64,000 nt of DNA from Corynebacterium sp. HMSC08A12 (GCF_001807485.1 NZ_KV789168.1:124001-188000), one strand, 5' to 3'; shown: positions 53,027 to 62,378, counted from the stretch's first letter. Translations and numbers: made by a program. The notes: generated from the sequence alone by a model not told the origin.

Positions 53027-53614
53027 TTAGTTGCTCCCTTCCCCAGTGCCTGGCCTGCGGGTCAGAACCACGTTGTCTACCCCGTCCAGCTCCGCGAGGT
53101 TCACCGTCACGTCCTCGTCGGCGGCGGTCGGAATGTTCTTGCCCACGTAGTCCGCGCGGATCGGCAGCTTGCGGTGACCGCGATCGATCAGCACCGCCAC
53201 CTGCACGGCATACGGCCGGCCGATGTCCGTGAGGGCATCGAGTGCCGCACGGATGGAACGGCCACTGTAGAGGACGTCGTCGACCAGGACGACGATGGCG
53301 TCATCAATCCCCTCCGCGGGAACCTTGGTGGGTTTCAGCGCGCGGTGGGTGGTGTTGCGCAGGTCGTCGCGGTACAGGGTGATGTCCAGGGAACCCTGGA
53401 ACACCTCTACCCCCGTGAAGTGCTGAATCTTCTCGGCCAGGCGGGCCGCAAGCGGCACTCCCCCCGATGGAATGCCGAGTAGAACTACGCGCCGGGAGTC
53501 TTCCCCATCCAGCGCCGTCTTTTCAATAATCTGGTGCGCGATGCGCGCGACAGTACGGGAAACTTGATCCGCGTCGAGTAAGGTGACGCCAGCTTCCCCA
53601 GCCGTCGAGTTCAT
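53027..53614 (-). CDS. pyrR: PyrR, pyr RNA-binding regulator / uracil phosphoribosyltransferase
   Basis: A 195-residue protein with the PRPP-binding motif [18 protein letters not shown]. In mycobacteria PyrR binds its own leader and blocks translation when UMP is high. It begins the pyr operon, with AAAGGAGG before the ATG and a hairpin immediately upstream that resembles a PyrR site. Promoter in the 69-bp spacer to nusB is plausible but not clear. Confidence 0.96.
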   Translation of the reverse strand: MNSTAGEAGVTLLDADQVSRTVARIAHQIIEKTALDGEDSRRVVLLGIPSGGVPLAARLAEKIQHFTGVEVFQGSLDITLYRDDLRNTTHRALKPTKVPAEGIDDAIVVLVDDVLYSGRSIRAALDALTDIGRPYAVQVAVLIDRGHRKLPIRADYVGKNIPTAADEDVTVNLAELDGVDNVVLTRRPGTGEGSN

Positions 53615-53619
53615 CGTGA

Positions 53620-53644
53620 CCTCCTTTCCCGCCTCTCTGTGCGG
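53620..53644 (-). promoter_or_regulatory. Candidate PyrR-binding hairpin with adjoining ribosome site
   Basis: On the minus strand CCGC-ACAGAGAG-GCGG (53629-53644) forms a 4-bp stem with an 8-nt loop, ending 1 nt before AAAGGAGG (53620-53627). The segment ACAGAGAGGC resembles the conserved loop of PyrR-binding RNAs (NGNGAGGY). Binding there would mask the pyrR ribosome site. Confidence 0.55.
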
Positions 53645-53683
53645 TCCGTTAAAGGATGTCTACTTTTGACGACTAGAAGTCTA

Positions 53684-54295
53684 TCACGCTTCGCCGGATT
53701 CTTTGACGACCCCGTCGAGCAGCCCGTCCAGGTCGTCGGTGCGCTCTGCCTGCTCGGCCCTCTGAGCGGCGGCCGCGTCGGCGATCTTCATGTCCGCCTG
53801 CAGTTGCAGTTCCTTATTGATGCCGTCCAGCACCGCGTGGATGTAGCTGGGCGCCTTGTCGTGGGAGTACTCGCTGGCCAGCTCCACTCCCTCAACCACG
53901 GCAACCTGCGGCGGCACGTCGTCGTTGAACTTCAGCTCCCACGCCGCCACCCGCAGCACCGCGCGGTCGACGGCGGGAAGGCGATCCAGCCGCCAATCGC
54001 TGGACAGGTGCAGCGCAATGGCCTCGTCGAGTGCGTCCAGGTTCGTCGCCACGCCGGGCACGATCTGCTGGGTGTACTCCGGCACGGGCTTGACCTGGTT
54101 CGCGGAATCCTTGGCCAGCGAGATGCGCTCCTCGACGATCTCCACCGGGTCGATGTCACGGAACTCGGCCTCGAACAGGATGTCTACGGCGCGACGGCGC
54201 GCCTTGTAGCGCGAGCCGTGGCGCTTGAAGGAAGCGGCCTTAGCCGCCTTAGCTGCGTTAGCTGCGTTGCTTCCAGCTGTGTGTTCCTCAGTCAT
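53684..54295 (-). CDS. nusB: Transcription antitermination protein NusB
   Basis: A 203-residue all-helical RNA-binding protein needed for rRNA antitermination. The core starts at [19 protein letters not shown] and includes [21 protein letters not shown] and the final [13 protein letters not shown]. The N-terminus is a low-complexity Ala/Asn/Lys stretch and the C-terminus a 40-residue Ala/Glu-rich tail, both extra to the usual 140-residue core. It follows efp by 21 bp. Confidence 0.95.
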   Translation of the reverse strand: MTEEHTAGSNAANAAKAAKAASFKRHGSRYKARRRAVDILFEAEFRDIDPVEIVEERISLAKDSANQVKPVPEYTQQIVPGVATNLDALDEAIALHLSSDWRLDRLPAVDRAVLRVAAWELKFNDDVPPQVAVVEGVELASEYSHDKAPSYIHAVLDGINKELQLQADMKIADAAAAQRAEQAERTDDLDGLLDGVVKESGEA

Positions 54296-54316
54296 GGGTG
54301 AAAAACAGTCGCTGCC

Positions 54317-54880
54317 TTAGTTGTTTACGCGGGACAGGTACTCGCCGGTGCGGGTGTCTACCTTAACGACGTTGCCGGTCTCGAGGAACAGCGGCACCTG
54401 AATCTCGGCGCCGGTCTCCAGGGTGGCGGGCTTGGAGCCGCCGGTGGAGCGGTCGCCCTGCAGGCCCGGGTCGGTGTGCTCGATCTTCAGCTCCACGGAT
54501 ACCGGCAGCTCAGCGAACAGCGGCTCGCCCTCGTGGAAGGAAACCTGGACGCTGGTGTTCTCCAGCAGGAACTTCGCGCCCTCGCCCATCAGGTGCGGGG
54601 CCAGCTCGATCTGGTCGTAGGTCTTCTCGTCCATCAGAACGAAGCTGGTGCCGTCGTTGTACAGGTAGGTCATGTCGCGGCGGTCAACGGTAGCGGTCTC
54701 CACCTTCACGCCTGCATTCCAGGTCTTGTCGATGGTCTTGCCGGAGACGACATCCTTGAGCTTCGTGCGCACGAAAGCGGGGCCCTTGCCCGGCTTGACG
54801 TGCTGGAATTCGACGATCTGCTGCAGCTTGCCATCAACCTTGAGGACAAGGCCGTTCTTGAAGTCAGCGGTGGTTGCCAC
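54317..54880 (-). CDS. efp: Elongation factor P
   Basis: A 187-residue three-domain factor that rescues ribosomes stalled on polyproline. The modified-loop region reads [17 protein letters not shown], and the C-terminal signature ends with [23 protein letters not shown] start with AAGGAG. A terminator lies between pepQ and efp, so efp-nusB probably begins a new transcript. Confidence 0.97.
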   Translation of the reverse strand: MATTADFKNGLVLKVDGKLQQIVEFQHVKPGKGPAFVRTKLKDVVSGKTIDKTWNAGVKVETATVDRRDMTYLYNDGTSFVLMDEKTYDQIELAPHLMGEGAKFLLENTSVQVSFHEGEPLFAELPVSVELKIEHTDPGLQGDRSTGGSKPATLETGAEIQVPLFLETGNVVKVDTRTGEYLSRVNN

Positions 54881-54917
54881 GAATGGTCTCCTTATTGAGA
54901 TTGCGATTGCGAGTATT

Positions 54918-54949
54918 AAAAAATTTTTGGCTGCTACAGTCTAGCAGCC
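54918..54949 (-). terminator. Intrinsic terminator after pepQ
   Basis: GGCTGCTA and TAGCAGCC form a perfect 8-bp stem with a 5-nt loop, followed on the minus strand by AAAAATTTTTT. It lies 8 nt past the pepQ stop and ends the aro-pepQ transcription unit. Confidence 0.75.
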
Positions 54950-54957
54950 GGCCAAAC

Positions 54958-56034
54958 CTAAACGACGATGAGTTCCGTCGGCGAGGCGTTGAAGCTACGC
55001 GCCCCATCGTTGGTGATTACGTACGTGTTCTCGATGCGCAGGCCCGTCTTGCCGGGGATGTAGATGCCCGGCTCGACCGTTACCGTCATGCCTTCTACTA
55101 GCTCTTCTTCGGGATTGACGCCCGCTGCTGCCCGCGGGGCCTCATGCACGTCGAGCCCCACGCCGTGTCCCGTGGAGTGCACGAAGAAGTCCCCATATCC
55201 GGCCTCAGTAATGACGTCGCGGCAGGCTGCGTCCACGTTACGCAGCGCCACACCCGGGGCCAGGATCGCCTCACCGGCCTTCTGGGCGCGGTAGACCACG
55301 TCGTAGAGTTCGCGGGACAGCTCGTCGGGCTCGCCCACGCAGACCGTGCGGGTCTGGTCGGAGGCGTAGCCGTCCAGATACACCCCGAAGTCCACGGTCA
55401 CCAGGCCGGGAACGATTCTGTCGCGGGAGACTCCCGCGTGCGGCTTGGTGGCGTTCAAGCCGCTGGCCAGGATCGTGTCGAAACTCAGCCCGTCGGCTCC
55501 AGCGGTGCGCAGCTGAAACTCCAACTCGGCCGCCGCCTGGATCTCCGTGATGCCCTCGCGGATGCCGTCGTCCTCGATGAAGGAGCGCCACACGCTATCG
55601 GCCAGCTCGCCGGCGGCGGCCAGAGCCTCGACCTCGAGCTCGTCCTTGACCAGGCGCAGATCCTCCACCACCGATTCCAGCACCGGCGGGTTCCCCAACG
55701 CCCGGGCCTGGCCGTAGCCCAGGCTGGGTTCTACGGCGAAGTCCTCTCCCGCAAACTCGGCCGCGCGGTCGAACAGCTTGCCGCCGATTTCGATGGAGAT
55801 GTCTTCCGGCTCGCCGGTCTCGACGCGGATCTGCGTATCGTAGCGCCCGTCCGTCAGCAGCAGGTGCTGGCCGTCCTCGCGGACCACCAATAGCGCGTTC
55901 GATCCAGAAAAGCCGGTCAGGTAGCGGACATTCTTCAAGTCGCTGATCAGCAAGGCTGCGTACTCGGAATCCTGGATCTTTGCGGTGGCCTTGTTGCGGC
56001 GGGTGCGGTAGGCGTCAAAAAATTTTTCAGACAT
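54958..56034 (-). CDS. pepQ: M24-family Xaa-Pro aminopeptidase (PepQ-like)
   Basis: A 358-residue metallopeptidase cleaving X-Pro bonds. The N-terminal creatinase-like domain is followed by the pita-bread fold with metal ligands in VTVDFGVYLDGYASDQTRT, HSTGHGVGLDVHE, MTVTVEPGIYIPG and LRIENTYVI. Position before efp is conserved in Gram-positives. Exact specificity (prolidase or aminopeptidase) is not shown by sequence. Confidence 0.93.
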   Translation of the reverse strand: MSEKFFDAYRTRRNKATAKIQDSEYAALLISDLKNVRYLTGFSGSNALLVVREDGQHLLLTDGRYDTQIRVETGEPEDISIEIGGKLFDRAAEFAGEDFAVEPSLGYGQARALGNPPVLESVVEDLRLVKDELEVEALAAAGELADSVWRSFIEDDGIREGITEIQAAAELEFQLRTAGADGLSFDTILASGLNATKPHAGVSRDRIVPGLVTVDFGVYLDGYASDQTRTVCVGEPDELSRELYDVVYRAQKAGEAILAPGVALRNVDAACRDVITEAGYGDFFVHSTGHGVGLDVHEAPRAAAGVNPEEELVEGMTVTVEPGIYIPGKTGLRIENTYVITNDGARSFNASPTELIVV

Positions 56035-56072
56035 GAACTCTCCAACTTCCCTTCAACAGTAACTAGCGGTGA

Positions 56073-56525
56073 CTACTGTGCGAAGAACCGCAGGGCGGCG
56101 ACGTATCCGTAGATGCCCAGGCCGGCGATCACTCCGCTGGCCAGGGGGCTTAGGTAGCTGTGGTGGCGGAACTCCTCGCGCGCGTGCACGTTCGAGATGT
56201 GCACCTCCACGAAGCCCGCGCCGTCGGCGATCTCCGCCAGCGCGTCGCGCAGCGCGACGGATGTGTGGGTAAAGCCGCCGGGGTTGATGATTACCGCGGC
56301 GCCCTCGTCGGCAGCGCGGTGCACGCGATCCAACAGCTCGCCCTCGTGGTTGGACTGGAAGAAGTCGACCTCGATGCCCAGGGAGGCCGCCTCGCGGGCC
56401 AGCAGATCCTCTACGTCGGCCAGCGTGGTGGTGCCGTAGACCTCAGGCTGGCGCTTTCCCAGCCGGTTGAGGTTCGGGCCGTTGATCACGCACACCTTCG
56501 GCGCCTGCGGCTGTGCTGCATTCAT
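56073..56525 (-). CDS. aroQ: Type II 3-dehydroquinate dehydratase
   Basis: A 150-residue dodecameric enzyme of the shikimate pathway. The motif [18 protein letters not shown] holds the active-site tyrosine, and [20 protein letters not shown] holds the substrate-binding residues. AGGAGGAG precedes the ATG. It follows aroB. Confidence 0.96.
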   Translation of the reverse strand: MNAAQPQAPKVCVINGPNLNRLGKRQPEVYGTTTLADVEDLLAREAASLGIEVDFFQSNHEGELLDRVHRAADEGAAVIINPGGFTHTSVALRDALAEIADGAGFVEVHISNVHAREEFRHHSYLSPLASGVIAGLGIYGYVAALRFFAQ

Positions 56526-56571
56526 CGCTGTCTCCTCCTAGTTGGTTGTCTCTAGTTGGCTGTCGACCCTT

Positions 56572-57678
56572 TTAAGCTTCCACGCTAGCGGCGTAGGCCG
56601 CGCGCAGCAGCTCCTCGCTGGGCCCTTCCAGGCGGGTGGGCTTGCCGATCTGCTCGAGCACCACGAAGCGAATCTTGCCGCCCTTGTTCTTCTTGTCGCG
56701 CCCCATCGCCGCCAGCAGCTCGTCGAGCTCGGCGCCGTCGTAGCTGGTCGCCAAGCCTACCGAGTTTAGGATGTCGCGGTGACGCCGAACGTCTGCCTCG
56801 CTCAGCAACCCAGCCGCCTTGGCCAGCTCCGCCTCGAAGATCATGCCCACGGCAACCGCCTGGCCGTGGCGCCAGCGGTAGTCCTCGTGGTGCTCGACCG
56901 CGTGGCCGTAGGTGTGGCCGTAGTTGAGAATCTCGCGCAGGCTGGATTCCTTCAGATCCACCGCCACCACGTCGGCCTTCACCTGGATGGCTCGGGCGAT
57001 CAGCTCCGGCAGGCTGCCGTGCGGATCCAGTGCGGCCTGCGGGTCGGCCTCGTAGATGTCCAGGATTCCCGTGTCCGCAATGAAGCCGGCCTTGACGATC
57101 TCCGCCGAGCCAGCGACCATCTCGGCCTCCGGCAGGGTCTCCAGAACCTCCAGGTCAACGATGACCGCGCTGGGCTCGTGGAAAGCGCCCACCAGGTTCT
57201 TACCTGCGGGGGTGTTGATGCCGGTCTTGCCGCCGACGGCGGCATCCACCATGGCTAGCAAGGTGGTGGGATAGTGCACGACCTTGATTCCGCGCATCCA
57301 GGTGGCGGCGATGAAGCCGGCCAGGTCCGTGGCGGCGCCGCCGCCCAGGCCGATGATGGTATCGGCGCGGGTCAGGCCAACTTGCGCGCAAACATCCCAG
57401 CACTCGGCGGCGGACTGGGCCGTCTTCGCCGACTCGGCGTCCTCGATCTGGTGGGTGTGCGCGGCGAACCCAGCTGCGGTCAGCCGTTTGGACAGCTCGT
57501 TGGCGCGGTCTGCGAGTGCGGGCTGGTGAATGATCAGGTAGTTGGCAGTGGCTCCCGCGGCCTTCAGGATCTCCTCGGTGGCGAAGTCGATGCCCCGGTC
57601 GATGACCACCTCGTAGGGCGACTGGGAGGCCACCTTGATGCGCTGCTGCTGAAAGTCTGCGGACTGTGCGTTGGTCAT
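56572..57678 (-). CDS. aroB: 3-dehydroquinate synthase
   Basis: A 368-residue NAD/zinc enzyme turning DAHP into 3-dehydroquinate. The nucleotide motif IGLGGGAATDLAGFIAATWM and zinc ligands in ILNYGHTYGHAVEHHEDYRW are present. It lies between aroK and aroQ; a hairpin over the aroK stop precedes it. Confidence 0.96.
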   Translation of the reverse strand: MTNAQSADFQQQRIKVASQSPYEVVIDRGIDFATEEILKAAGATANYLIIHQPALADRANELSKRLTAAGFAAHTHQIEDAESAKTAQSAAECWDVCAQVGLTRADTIIGLGGGAATDLAGFIAATWMRGIKVVHYPTTLLAMVDAAVGGKTGINTPAGKNLVGAFHEPSAVIVDLEVLETLPEAEMVAGSAEIVKAGFIADTGILDIYEADPQAALDPHGSLPELIARAIQVKADVVAVDLKESSLREILNYGHTYGHAVEHHEDYRWRHGQAVAVGMIFEAELAKAAGLLSEADVRRHRDILNSVGLATSYDGAELDELLAAMGRDKKNKGGKIRFVVLEQIGKPTRLEGPSEELLRAAYAASVEA

Positions 57679-57726
57679 GGTTGGAGAGGATCCTTATGTG
57701 AGTTCTGATTACGGGGCCGGAATATT

Positions 57727-57746
57727 GGACCCGGACTAAAGGGTCC
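57727..57746. repeat. Hairpin over the aroK stop codon
   Basis: GGACCC and GGGTCC form a 6-bp stem with an 8-nt loop that contains the aroK TAG. The following minus sequence (AATATT) is only mildly T-rich. It may lower expression of aroB and later genes or be incidental. Confidence 0.35.
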
Positions 57747-58293
57747 GGGTTGGGTGGGAAGCATCGCGGTCGTTGAGGCGCTCCAGGCGCACCTCTTCGA
57801 TGAACATCAGGATGTCGGTGACCACGCGGCGCGGCTCCTTGCCGTCGCAGCGCACCATGAAGTTGGAGACTTCCTCGTAGTACGCAGAGCGCTGCGCAAA
57901 GAGCTGTGCGTACTTGCTCCGCGGGTCGGCGACGTTCAGCAGCGGCCTGGTGTTCGAGCCGGAGGTGCGTCGCACCCCCTCGTCGATGGAGACGTTGAGG
58001 TACACCACCGTGTGGTCGGCGAGCAGGTTCCGGGTGCTTTCGGTCACCACTGCCCCGCCGCCGAGGGAGACGATTCCGTCGGTCTGCAGGGCTTCAGACA
58101 CCACGATGGCCTCTTGTTCGCGAAAACCCGGCTCCCCGAGCTCGCCCATGATCTGGTTGCAGGTCTTGCCGAGCTTCTCCTCGAGCATGTGGTCGGTGTC
58201 CACGAGCTGCAGGTTTAGGGCGTTGGCCAGGCGCTTACCGATGGTTGTCTTGCCGGAGCCCGGCAGCCCCACCAGCACTGCGCGGGGGCTCAT
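57736..58293 (-). CDS. aroK: Shikimate kinase
   Basis: A 185-residue P-loop kinase. The Walker A is [12 protein letters not shown], the shikimate-binding aspartate lies in [10 protein letters not shown], and SLGGGAVV follows. It overlaps aroC by 4 nt (ATGA) and precedes aroB. Confidence 0.96.
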   Translation of the reverse strand: MSPRAVLVGLPGSGKTTIGKRLANALNLQLVDTDHMLEEKLGKTCNQIMGELGEPGFREQEAIVVSEALQTDGIVSLGGGAVVTESTRNLLADHTVVYLNVSIDEGVRRTSGSNTRPLLNVADPRSKYAQLFAQRSAYYEEVSNFMVRCDGKEPRRVVTDILMFIEEVRLERLNDRDASHPTRTL

Positions 58294-59549
58294 CGGATTT
58301 CTCCGTCCGCCACTTCCCCGTCGGCCACGTCGCTGGCCGCAGCGGACCAGTCGAGGCGGGTATCTACGTACTCCAGGTAGGACTGCACGTTGCGCTTAGT
58401 CTCCTCTACGGAGTCTCCGCCGAACTTCTTCAGCACGGCGCGGGCCAGCACCAGGGCGACCATGGTCTCGGCCACCACACCGGCAGCCGGCACAGCGCAC
58501 ACGTCGGAGCGCTGGTGGATGCCCGTAGCGGCCTCGCCAGTGGCCATATCCACTGTCTTCAGCGCGCGCGGGACTGTGCTGATCGGCTTCATGGCGGCGC
58601 GGACGCGCAACTCCTCGCCGTTGGTCATGCCGCCTTCCAGGCCACCGGCACGGTTGCTCAGGCGGTGTACGCCACCGCCTGCAGTCGCCTCCATCTCGTC
58701 GTGCGCCTCCGAGCCACGGCGGCGGGCCTCCTCGAAGCCATCGCCGATCTCCACACCCTTGATCGCCTGAATGCCCATGAGGGCGGCAGCCAGCTGGGCA
58801 TCCAGTCGCTCGTCACCGGAGACGTGGGAGCCCAGGCCGATCGGCAGGCCCTTAACAACGACCTCGACGATGCCGCCGAGGGTATCGCCGGACTTCTTGG
58901 CGGCCTTGATCTCGTCGATCATGGACTCTTCCGCGGCTGAATCGAAGGCGCGCACCGGCGAGGCGTCGATGCCCTCCAGGTCGGAAAACTCCGGGCTCGG
59001 CCCCTCATAGGGCTCCGAGCGGCCGATGCTGATGACGTGCGAGAGGACCTCCACGCCCAGCACCTCGCGCAGCAGCGCGCGGGCAAAAGTTCCGGCGGCC
59101 ACGCGGGCGGCGGTCTCGCGGGCGGAGGAACGCTCCAGGATCGGGCGCGCCTCATCGTGGTCGTACTTCACCATGCCGGAGAAATCGGCGTGACCCGGTC
59201 GCGGGCGGGTCAGCTTCGCACCGCGACCGCTGGCCATCTCCTTGGCAACCTCCGGATCCGACTCGTCGATCGGGTCGGCGGACATGATCGTGGTCCACTT
59301 CGGCCACTCGGTGTTGCCGATCATCACGGCCACCGGGCTGCCGAGGGTCTTGCCGTGGCGCACGCCGCCGACGAAGGTCACTTCGTCGGCTTCGAACTTC
59401 ATGCGAGCTCCGCGGCCGTAGCCCAGACGGCGGCGAGCCAGCTGATAAGAAACGTCTTCCCGAGTTACCGACAAACCGGCCGGGAGGTTCTCGATCATCG
59501 AAATGAGGGCCTGGCCGTGCGATTCACCTGCAGTAGTCCAACGAAGCAT
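58290..59549 (-). CDS. aroC: Chorismate synthase
   Basis: A 419-residue FMN-dependent lyase producing chorismate. The N-terminus [15 protein letters not shown] is diagnostic and fixes the start at 59549. Other motifs are [29 protein letters not shown], and [21 protein letters not shown] lies 7 nt before this ATG, so translation may be leaderless; the frame is open 13 codons further. Confidence 0.96.
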   Translation of the reverse strand: MLRWTTAGESHGQALISMIENLPAGLSVTREDVSYQLARRRLGYGRGARMKFEADEVTFVGGVRHGKTLGSPVAVMIGNTEWPKWTTIMSADPIDESDPEVAKEMASGRGAKLTRPRPGHADFSGMVKYDHDEARPILERSSARETAARVAAGTFARALLREVLGVEVLSHVISIGRSEPYEGPSPEFSDLEGIDASPVRAFDSAAEESMIDEIKAAKKSGDTLGGIVEVVVKGLPIGLGSHVSGDERLDAQLAAALMGIQAIKGVEIGDGFEEARRRGSEAHDEMEATAGGGVHRLSNRAGGLEGGMTNGEELRVRAAMKPISTVPRALKTVDMATGEAATGIHQRSDVCAVPAAGVVAETMVALVLARAVLKKFGGDSVEETKRNVQSYLEYVDTRLDWSAAASDVADGEVADGEIR

Positions 59550-59556
59550 AAAGAGC

Positions 59557-59562
59557 ATGATA
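59557..59562 (-). promoter_or_regulatory. -10 box TATCAT before aroC
   Basis: TATCAT ends 7 nt before the aroC ATG, with no ribosome site between them. It supports a leaderless aroC-aroK-aroB transcript. Confidence 0.45.
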
Positions 59563-59603
59563 CAGGCCATATGCAGCCTTAGCTTCAATGACGTCCCGGA
59601 TTA

Positions 59604-60059
59604 TTAACGGAAGATTAATGACGCCACCACCACCGCCCCCGTCGCCACCAACATCGCCGGGCCGTGGGGGCTGGCCCTATCGCGGCCTGCTCTTTGCCCT
59701 CCGCGAAGGAAGCAGTGCATCACACCGCTCAATCCCAGCGCGGCCACGGCGCCCAACGGAGCGACAATTGCGGCCAGTGTTCCCGTCGTAAGCGCGAGCT
59801 TTGCATCCCCGCCACCCGCCATCAGCCGAGGGTGCAGCAGCGGAAGCCCGAAGGCCACCGCCCACCAGGCCACCCCGCCGAGTAGAGCCCAGTGGTTTGC
59901 GCCCGGTATGGCTAAGGGCACGAGCCCGGCAGCGGGTATCGCGGGAAGGGTCAAATAGTTCGGCAGGCGGGAGGTGCGGGCGTCAATAAGAAAAAGGGCG
60001 ATAGCCCACGGCAGGAAAGGCAGCAGCGGCCACCAGGAAAGAAGCGAGGTTGCATTCAC
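59604..60059 (-). CDS. Prepilin peptidase-like A24 membrane protein
   Basis: A 151-residue integral membrane protein with about four to five helices. The two catalytic aspartates of type IV prepilin peptidases are visible in LIDARTSRLPN and AGGGDAKLA. It lacks the N-terminal methyltransferase domain of PilD, which leaves a short TadV/FppA-like form. No pilin gene is in the window. Its place between aroE and aroC is conserved in corynebacteria; the substrate is unknown. GTG start. Confidence 0.82.
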   Translation of the reverse strand: MNATSLLSWWPLLPFLPWAIALFLIDARTSRLPNYLTLPAIPAAGLVPLAIPGANHWALLGGVAWWAVAFGLPLLHPRLMAGGGDAKLALTTGTLAAIVAPLGAVAALGLSGVMHCFLRGGQRAGRDRASPHGPAMLVATGAVVVASLIFR

Positions 60060-60122
60060 GCTTCAGAAGGTTAACCAGGCGCGCGGACAGGCCCCCGTGC
60101 GCGCGGCTTCGAGAAAGTCCGG

Positions 60123-60151
60123 CCTGTGGAGAGCGGAAAGTTATCCACAGG
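60123..60151. repeat. Inverted repeat after aroE containing a perfect DnaA-box 9-mer
   Basis: CCTGTGGA and TCCACAGG are perfect 8-bp arms 13 nt apart, 10 nt past the aroE stop. The right arm contains TTATCCACA (60141-60149), an exact match to the DnaA-box consensus. It could be an aroE 3' hairpin, a lone DnaA site, or both. Confidence 0.45.
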
Positions 60152-60160
60152 GGCGAGAAA

Positions 60161-61045
60161 CTAGGCTTGCCCCTTGGCTCGCAGCACGGTATCTAGCATG
60201 AGTCCTTCCGGGGCAGGATGGCCCGTGAACAGGCGGAACTGTTCCTCGGCCTGGCCCGCCAACATGCGCAGACCGTCGGCGTGCGGGATCGACTTTGCCT
60301 GAGCCGCAGAAAGCAACGGCGTGGGATAAGGGTCGTAAATCACGTCCACGATGCCCGCGGCGGCGCACAGCCCCTCGGCCAAATCCTCGGCGGCGTGGGC
60401 TGGGATCGTGGAAATCACGGCGGCGGCATCGGCACAGATCCCAGCGATGTCGGCCTCCTCGAAGCGGGACCAAGAAAAATCCATGCCCAGGGTTTCCACC
60501 ACGGCCTGCAGGTTCAAGGCGCGTTCGGAGCGAGCCAGCACCGTCACCTCGGTGACCCCGGCGGCCGCCAGTGCTGCAACGGCCGGGCGGGCAGTGCCTC
60601 CGTTGCCGACGATCACCGCTTTACCGTCCTGCAGAGCGGAAGTGTCTCCGCCGTAGAGGTGCTCCAGGCAGCGGGTCACACCGTCCACGTCGGTATTGTC
60701 GGCCAGCCATTGGCCATCGCCCTGCGGCACCAACGTGTTGGCGGAGCCGATCTCCTGGGCTCGGTTCGTCGCCAAATCCGCCAACTCCAAGGCCGCCTGC
60801 TTGCCGGGCATCGTCACGGAGAAGCCGCGGACCTGATCGCCGGACTCGCTCAACAGACGGCGAATGTCGCGCGCTTCCCCCGCCTCCACGCGGTAGTAAT
60901 CCATCTGCAGCCCCAGCGCGCCGTATCCGGCGTTGTGCAGTTGCGGGGACAGCGAGTGTTCGATCGGGCTGCCCAGCACCGCGCAGCGCATGCCGGGCGT
61001 CTCCAGGAACTCATCTACCGACAGCACGTGGCCTGCGGCGGACAT
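60161..61045 (-). CDS. aroE: Shikimate dehydrogenase
   Basis: A 294-residue NADPH enzyme. The shikimate-binding motif is SPIEHSLSPQLHN, followed by SVTMPGKQAA with the catalytic lysine, and the Rossmann motif VIVGNGGTARPAVAAL. It lies between mltG and the prepilin peptidase gene. Its upstream spacer carries short repeats with TTTGCTCTT. Confidence 0.94.
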   Translation of the reverse strand: MSAAGHVLSVDEFLETPGMRCAVLGSPIEHSLSPQLHNAGYGALGLQMDYYRVEAGEARDIRRLLSESGDQVRGFSVTMPGKQAALELADLATNRAQEIGSANTLVPQGDGQWLADNTDVDGVTRCLEHLYGGDTSALQDGKAVIVGNGGTARPAVAALAAAGVTEVTVLARSERALNLQAVVETLGMDFSWSRFEEADIAGICADAAAVISTIPAHAAEDLAEGLCAAAGIVDVIYDPYPTPLLSAAQAKSIPHADGLRMLAGQAEEQFRLFTGHPAPEGLMLDTVLRAKGQA

Positions 61046-61057
61046 ACTAATTCACCC

Positions 61058-61081
61058 TTTGCTCTTAGGTTTGCTCTTGAT
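61058..61081 (-). repeat. Degenerate tandem 12-mers before aroE
   Basis: TTTGCTCTTAGG and TTTGCTCTTGAT (plus-strand reading) stand in tandem in the 49-bp mltG-aroE spacer. The core matches the repeats near carB and mltG. Confidence 0.45.
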
Positions 61082-61094
61082 CTTGGCTTAAGTT

Positions 61095-62249
61095 CTAGCG
61101 GTTCGAATCCAGCACACCGTTGCGGCGGGATTCCTCGATTGCCCGCTCGTGCGCGTCAAAGTCGCGGTTGAAGACGGTGCGGCCGTCGCGGTCTACGGTA
61201 ACGAAGTACAGCCAGTCGCCTTCGGCTGGGTTCTCGATCGCGTGCAGAGCCTGCAGGCCAGGCGAGGAGATCGGGGTGTCCGGCAGCCCCTCCTTGGCAT
61301 AAGTGTTCCACGGGGTCGGGCGCTTACGATCCTCGTCGGTGGTGGCGACCTCAACCTCGCTCAGGTCGTAGTTCACCGTCGAGTCAAACTCGAGCTTTTG
61401 GTTTACGTCCAGGCGGTTCAGGATCACGCGCGCAACCTTGTCGAAGTCGCCCTCCGGAGCCTCGCGCTCCACCAGGGAAGCCGCCACCAGCATGTCATAG
61501 GGGCTTAAGCCCACCTTCTCTGCAGAAGACAGCAGTCCGGTGTTCTCGTACTGCTCCTTGGAGGTCTTCAGCAGAGACTTCAGGATCTCCTCCGGACTAC
61601 TGGTCGGGTCGAACAGGTGCACACCCGGGGAAATCAGACCTTCGATGCGCTTCGGGTCATCGCCGCGCGCGTTCACCTTGTCCAAAGCCCAGTCCGCGAT
61701 CTCCAGTTGTTCCGGCGGGGTCTGGGCCGCGGCCTTCTGCAGGTCTTCGACAGACACACAGGTGTGCTCGTCCTGGCAGGTCTGCTCGGAGACCAGAGTG
61801 AAGATGCCCTTGCGGTTATCGCCGTCGACCACCTTGACGTCTTGGAGGGTCAGACCGTTGGGAATATCGACTACACCCCGGCGCCGGTCATCGCTGGACA
61901 GCCACTCCAGAGCCTTATCGGCAGACATCTGCTCTTGCAGTGGGTAGTAGCCCGCCTGCAGTTCGGGATCCTTGCGCTCCGCGGCAGACATCAGGGCGCG
62001 GCGGGAGCCCACCACGTCCTTTTCCACCAGTTGTTCGGCCAGGCTATCCACGGAGTCGCCCGGGCTCACGCGCACCATGACGACGTTGCCGTTGCCCTCC
62101 CCCTCGTAATCACGCACGGCCACAACGTCGCGCTGGTACCAGACGTAGGCGCAAGTGCCAACCAACAGAACGACCAGAGCGATAGCCAGCGCGGCCGCCA
62201 TCTGACGGCGCCGTCTAAACTTCGGCTGCATGTTACGGGTCGATCCCAT
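61095..62249 (-). CDS. mltG: MltG-type endolytic murein transglycosylase
   Basis: A 384-residue membrane-anchored enzyme proposed to terminate glycan strands. A cytoplasmic basic N-terminus (PKFRRRRQ) is followed by a helix at about 15-36 and the YceG domain; the catalytic glutamate is in AASLVEREA. The C-terminal segment with ALHAIENPAEGDWLYFV is typical. It lies between ruvX and aroE, a conserved order in actinobacteria. Confidence 0.95.
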   Translation of the reverse strand: MGSTRNMQPKFRRRRQMAAALAIALVVLLVGTCAYVWYQRDVVAVRDYEGEGNGNVVMVRVSPGDSVDSLAEQLVEKDVVGSRRALMSAAERKDPELQAGYYPLQEQMSADKALEWLSSDDRRRGVVDIPNGLTLQDVKVVDGDNRKGIFTLVSEQTCQDEHTCVSVEDLQKAAAQTPPEQLEIADWALDKVNARGDDPKRIEGLISPGVHLFDPTSSPEEILKSLLKTSKEQYENTGLLSSAEKVGLSPYDMLVAASLVEREAPEGDFDKVARVILNRLDVNQKLEFDSTVNYDLSEVEVATTDEDRKRPTPWNTYAKEGLPDTPISSPGLQALHAIENPAEGDWLYFVTVDRDGRTVFNRDFDAHERAIEESRRNGVLDSNR

Positions 62250-62281
62250 AGATCCGTGTGGCCTTTCGTACAGGGTTTAGT

Positions 62282-62305
62282 CTTGAGTGTGCTCTTGAGT
62301 TTGCT
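62282..62305 (-). repeat. Tandem 12-mers before mltG
   Basis: CTTGAGTGTGCT and CTTGAGTTTGCT (plus-strand reading) are adjacent copies with one mismatch in the 129-bp ruvX-mltG spacer. No further gene or clear terminator was seen in this spacer. Confidence 0.5.
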
Positions 62306-62378
62306 CTATAACGTCAAATACGAGCTGAGCCCAACGATGTTAAGCGTCGCCGGTCATTTTCTCACGAATTGGTAAATT

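Noticed and set aside
56059..56082. Inverted repeat ACAGTA/TACTGT at the aroQ end
   Set aside because: Six-bp arms overlapping the coding end, without T-tract; expected by chance at this length.
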